A DNA stretch of 64,000 nt, from the NCBI GenBank assembly GCA_020205615.1, contig CM035153.1, positions 77,382,471 to 77,446,470 on the forward strand. Reading direction: 5' to 3'. A program made the position numbers and the translations under genes. Source of the DNA: Panax quinquefolius. Lineage: Eukaryota > Streptophyta > Magnoliopsida > Apiales > Araliaceae. Below are positions 59,111 to 64,000 of this stretch, one piece after another (position 1 is the first letter of the stretch; every line of letters starts with the position of its first letter). Under the pieces are notes generated by a model. The model made no database searches and was not told the DNA's origin. It saw only the letters and a program-made list of their open reading frames with translations.

Positions 59111-60659
59111 AAATTGTTTCGACTGACAACTCAGGAGGAGTTAATAAGAGATATGGAGAAATTTGAAATAGAAGTGAGGGGACCCGAGAGGTCTACAGAA
59201 AAGTTATTTGTAATAGAAGCTTGTCCGATATTGTTGGATAGAGTAAAGGAAGCCCAGGAGAAAGATGGAGAGTGTGAGAAAATTAGAAGAAGGATCACGG
59301 AGGAAGAGGAAGAAAAATTTCGAGTAAATAAAGATGGTATCTTAAGATTCGAAGGGAGAGTATGGGTAATGGCAGTGGCCGAGATAAGAGAGGAGATTTT
59401 GCATAAGGCTCATAATGCGACGTATTCCATTCATCCAGGAGGTACAAAGATGTACCGGGACTTGAAGCAACATTTTTGGTGGCCAAATCTAAAATGGGAA
59501 ATTGCGGAGTACGTTACTAGATGTCTTACGTGTCAACGTGTAAAAGCAGAGCATCAGCGATCGAGTGGTTTACTAGAACCGTTGTAAATACCAGAGTGGA
59601 AATGGGAGCATATTACGATGGATTTTGTGGTAGGACTTCCAGTCACACAGAAAGGTTTGGATACCATTTGGGTCATCGTGGATCGACTTACGAAGACTGC
59701 ACATTTTCTACCTATCAAGATCCACTACAGTTTAAATCAATTAGCGAGTCTGTACCTAAAGGAAATTGTTTCACGACATGGAGTACCGGTGACGATTATC
59801 TCTGACCGAGACCCGCATTTCACGTCAAAATTTCTGGAAAAGCTTGCAAGAGAAGATGGGAACACAGTTGAGGTTGAGTAATGCTTATCATCCTCAGACG
59901 GACGAACAAAGTGAGCGAACAATACAAATGCTAGAGTACATGCTTAGGACTTGCGAGATGGACTTCAAGGGAAATTGGGACGACCACTTACCCTTAGTCG
60001 AATTTGAGTATAATAATAGTTACCATGCGAGTATTGGCATGCCACTATATGAAGCTCTTTACAGAAGAAAGTGCAGAACGTCGTTATGTTGGGACAAAGT
60101 TGGAGAGCAACGAATACTCAGACCAGAGTTAGTACAACAAACTGCAGACGTGATGAAAGTGATAAAGGCTAGACTCGTAGCAGCTCAAGATCGCCAGAAT
60201 AAGTACGCAGATTTGCATCGGCAAGACCGAGATTTTTAAGTCGACAGTTTTGTATTCTTGAAGGTATCTCCACGGAAGGGAAAGATCCGTTTCAGCAAGA
60301 ATGGAAAACTGAGTCCAAGATTCATAGGACATTTCGAGATACTAAAGTAAGTGAGCGAAGTAGCGTACAAAGTTGCACTACCACCTGAGTTGGAGCATAT
60401 CCATAACGTGTTTCACATATCTGTGTTGCATCCGTACAAGTCCGACTACAAACACATGATTTCTTATGAACCTATTCAAGTGAAGAGGAATTTAGCGTAT
60501 GAAGAAATTCCTATCCAAATTCTCGATAGGAAAGAGCAAACTTTAAGGAATAAAGTTATTTCTTCTGTAAAACTTCTTCGGCGTAACCACGATGTCGAGG
60601 AGGCAATGTGGGAGTTAGAAGATAGAATGATGAGGGACTATCCCCATCTGTTTGTGTAA
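59111..60659 (+). pseudogene. Element C integrase and chromodomain-like tail, degraded
   Basis: Zinc part: HNATYSIHPGGTKMYRDLKQ and CLTCQRVKAEHQ with all four ligands. After a TAA (CAA-to-TAA type) the core has TMDFVVGLPVTQKGLDTIWV, IISDRDPHFTSKF and HPQTDEQSERTIQ, so the D-D-E residues are present. A frameshift lies at about 59850. Later: [19 protein letters not shown], stop after DRDF, stop before VSEVAYKVALPPELEHIHNV, and the tail LRRNHDVEEAMWELEDRMM, ending TAA 60657-60659. The tail Trp of LLWRNH is Arg. Confidence 0.9.
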
Positions 60660-60690
60660 CCTTGTAACAATTCCGGGACATAATTTTTAT

Positions 60691-60712
60691 AAGGGTGGGG
60701 GGGGGGGGAGGA
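60691..60712 (+). other. Polypurine tract of element C with a 12-G run
   Basis: AAGGGT, twelve G (60697-60708) and AGGA directly before the 3' LTR. Such a G run is prone to slippage and could form a quadruplex. Confidence 0.85.
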
Positions 60713-63700
60713 TGTAATACCCAAGAATTTCTACATATTATTAAATAAATATATTAATGGAAATAAATATTTATTTGAATATGAACGATTTTGTGTTTTG
60801 AAATGAGATAACTCAAATATATTAAATAAATGAATAATTGAGAATATGTAGAGTTTGTGGTAAACTCGTTGAAAGCCTTGTGTGGCATAGTGATGAGAAA
60901 TACTAATAGTATGTTAATCGGCGAAGAGATTATAAAATGAGCAATTGATAATATTAATTATCAATTGTTTTTGTAGTATACTATTAGTGGTTAATTGATG
61001 TGTGGTATATTAATTATTTGATAATGAGGATTAATTAATGATAATTAATTGTCATACTATTTAATTGATAATGGTTATGGTGGAATATTGATTTCTTGGT
61101 AATTAATTAATAATAGGTGATTATTATATAGATAAGTAATGGTTATGGAAATCCACAAATATATTGATCAATGATTAATTAATATTGGTGATAATTAATT
61201 AAGGAAGTGCATGATTTAATTACTTCACATAAATGAGTAAGTCGAGAAAGATAATAATATTATATTAATTGATTATGTGCATATGAGCATATCTGACCAT
61301 ACTATATAAATGCGGTGTGATATTTTGTGACTATATATTAAGTCTTATAAACTATATTGCATGAGCATTGTGACTAAATATATTGGGACTATATGTTATA
61401 AATACATTATCTATGTAGCAATATGTATGTGGCATGTGTGGAGATAATATACCATGAACAACTAAAATATACTAGTGTGACAAAATGTACATGGATTATA
61501 TGTATATTACATTTCTATACATTGAAACCTTAATTATTAAGTATGACATTTAATTATACTATATGGTTGAGATGTGTGTTAAAAATATAACATGAGAATA
61601 AGAGTTGTGCATAAGTATAGTCTAAGTGTTGCTAGAATGTTGAGCATTCAAGTTGTCCCAAAATGAGTGTCCCATTTGCCTAAAACTTCATTCATGTGAG
61701 TTTCTAAAAGGCTAAGGCCTATTATCTCTTCCTTCTTCCAAGCTCAAGCTAGCAATCTAAGTGATGATTATGGGGTGAGTGGGAATAATGATGCAAACCA
61801 ACAACCAATCTACCAACTCCTTGATAACCTTCATGCAATACCTTAATCCTTTGGATTGAGTTCTTGGATAATGGCTTGGCATGGTCAAGGAATGTTCTAT
61901 AAATTGAACATTTCCCTTCATTCTTTGTGTTGCTTGAATTATTTGAGAGGTGCACTAGAGAGTGTGAGCTGCTGAGAAATTGAGGGAGTGTAATCTTTGT
62001 ATTGAAGAATTCCATTAGGCTTCAAGAGGTATAATTCTATTTCTATGTTCTTAATTCTTAAGTTTGTCAAATTATTGCATTTGTTGAATTCTCTGTTAAT
62101 TGATGTAGAATAGCATGTTATTATGCTATTTGAGTTGGTACACATGATATGAATCGTGGTAGCTGGTCTGGTTTCAAGTGTAGCATCTCTTGTGTCAAGG
62201 CTCTACTTTTGCAGAGCCATGTTTTTCAAATCGTTTTTAGAAGTGGCACATCGCGCCACTTCCATAAAGCTAATCTGGTCTTGTACGCGGCAGTAGTGCG
62301 ATTCGAGATAATGATTTGAGGTTTCTGATTTGTTTTGAGCATGCTATGATAGTTAGGTTAAGCTTATAAATGACCCTATCATGTGGTTAGATATTTTTTT
62401 GAACATGTTATGTTGTTTTAGCATGATTTGAGTTAAGTTTTCAAGAAAACATCAAGTTTTGGAAAAGCTAGAAAAGGTAAACTTGATTAATGCATATTCT
62501 GATCTTGCAAAGCATGTTAGTATGGTTTTGAAATGTATGTTGGACATACTAACATAAATATATGAATTTCATATTGAAGCATGAGCATGTTAGGCTTATT
62601 AGTAAGCTTTACTAATGAAAATGCGAACGTTGAACGTGAATGTTGATGTGTTACTTTAAAAGTTAGAAACTGATGATTATGAGAATGTTAGATGATACCC
62701 TTAGATGCACTCATGTATCATAAATGTATATATACCATGCTTAGGTATCGTAATTCAAGGAAATCATAAGCAAAGCATATTTTCAAACAAAACGATGTTA
62801 AATACACATATGTGATATGAATACTCACAAGCATGTCTAATATGAGTTATATGACTACTTTATCTGTTTAACAATCAAGCATGTTGGACTTTGTGATTTC
62901 ATAACCTTAAAAGCCTTAATTTTTTGAGATGTCCAACTTAGGACCATATCATGCGAAACGGGGCCTAGATTAAACTAGGAAAATGCAAAAGGATCCTTAA
63001 CATGTTAATATGCATTATGTTTGTAAGGATAGACAAGTTAGGCCGTGCGTCTCCTTAGTGAAAATCAGGCACGGCCGCGCCAGTCTGCTATAGGATCAGT
63101 TTTCTGCTATCAATTTGTAGAAGTTGTATACTTGTATTATTACTCTACCAAGTATTATATGACCAATACATGTCCAATGTGATTAAAAGCAAGCTAGATA
63201 ATACGAGTGAATGATTAATGATGTGATTATAGACTTTCTAGTGAGAAGTCAAAAATTTATTTGCAAACTATAAAGCAATGATGAAAGACTATGTTAATTG
63301 ATTTCCATGGTGACTTACAAACTGATTTTTGTGTTATAAGTAAGTAAGGTATGAAATGAAGTATGTGAAGAGTATACAACTAAGTTAGATGTTTAAGTAT
63401 GCATTTAAACTTACATATCAAGTGTTAGCACATTTAACTAATGAATATCTTATATATACATATTACATTATGTTAAGATTTGAAAGAGTATTGTTAAGCG
63501 ATATTTTGGTAAACTACGCTTGAGGCAAGTATCTGAACCCTACTATTATTGTTGTGCAATATCATTGCAAATACCTTAAGCTTATCTTTTGAATACAAGT
63601 TACATTACTTTCTCGTTCAAATGAGTTAGTATGTTAAACCCTTGTGAAAGCTACTTTTCATGCTGAAATTAGTATTGTCCTTGAATATTGTGAAAGCGTC

Positions 63701-64000
63701 GATGCCATTCGATTCGGCTAGACTATATATATGTTTATAATAAAACTGTCCAAACCAATTGATTGGTGCGAAAATCTTAAAAACTGAGTTGAACAACCCT
63801 TATGGTAAGGGGAGTGTATGTTGTTGGAAACCCCGACACGTGAATAAATATTATTGTGGTGTTATGCATAACGTGAAGTATTATAGACTGATCATCTATA
63901 GTACTTAATATTTCTGGTTATCAGTTTATTATTGGTAACTCTAGTGGAAGTTCAATGGTCCTTAGTGTCTGCTTAGTATAAATTGCTTATCCAGTTGGAT
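60713..64000 (+). repeat. 3' LTR of element C, first 3288 bases
   Basis: Starts TGTAATACCCAAG and runs to the window end, matching 48236 to about 54220 without the D insertion. Clear but modest differences from the 5' copy, including degraded GC palindromes near 62240. Confidence 0.92.

Larger units (their letters stand above)
48236..64000 (+). mobile_element. Element C: Ty3/gypsy (chromovirus-like) retrotransposon, 3' LTR runs off the window
   Basis: 5' LTR (48236-54770, with solo LTR D inside), primer site, extra coiled-coil ORF, gag, protease-RT-RNase H-integrase-chromodomain-like tail, purine tract, 3' LTR from 60713. Sequence and layout are closest to element B. One frame holds protease to integrase with seven or so stops, then shifts once at about 59850. 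The missing end of the 3' LTR is about 555 bases. Confidence 0.92.

Overview
The window is plant nuclear DNA, most likely from an angiosperm with a large repeat-rich genome. It is AT-rich and consists almost entirely of nested, decayed LTR retrotransposons with tRNA-Met primer sites, plus a Stowaway-type MITE and a CACTA-type fragment. I see no host protein-coding gene, rRNA or tRNA gene. The species cannot be named from the sequence.

Layout. (A) 1-4330, minus: 5' end of a Ty3/gypsy element; its LTR is 839-4330 and the body lies off the left edge. (B) 4331-17688, minus: a chromodomain-type Ty3/gypsy element with decayed gag-pol; its left LTR is cut by A and its right LTR carries the CACTA-like fragment (16005-17324) and the MITE (17351-17629). 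(F) 17689-23948, plus: a derivative with gag but no pol and a 4.1 kb LTR. (G) 23949-40159, minus: a second Ty3/gypsy family, split in its RNase H by a complete Ty1/copia element (I, 26333-35491, perfect GTAAT target duplication). (H) 40160-48235, plus: same family as G, in head-to-head orientation. (C) 48236-64000, plus: a Ty3/gypsy element close to B, with a solo LTR of the G/H family (D, 50109-52803, target duplication TGTTA) inside its 5' LTR; its 3' LTR runs off the right edge.

Inferred order of insertion: G is oldest. Copia I entered G's pol, F entered G's 3' LTR and H entered G's 5' LTR. B then entered F and A entered B; C entered H's 3' LTR and D entered C. This single model explains why several LTRs are cut and why their missing parts should lie just outside the window.

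The autonomous ancestors had gag (capsid and CCHC nucleocapsid), aspartic protease, reverse transcriptase, RNase H, integrase and a C-terminal chromodomain-like tail. All copies here carry stops or frameshifts, many explained by C-to-T or G-to-A transitions, so none looks autonomous. The most unusual signals are: an extra acidic, coiled-coil ORF between primer site and gag in A, B and C; a conserved hairpin, pyrimidine tract and CAG, followed in four LTR types by a short lysine-rich reading frame; and a 2.3 kb copia leader packed with repeated hairpins whose outer stems differ while the apical sequence is kept.
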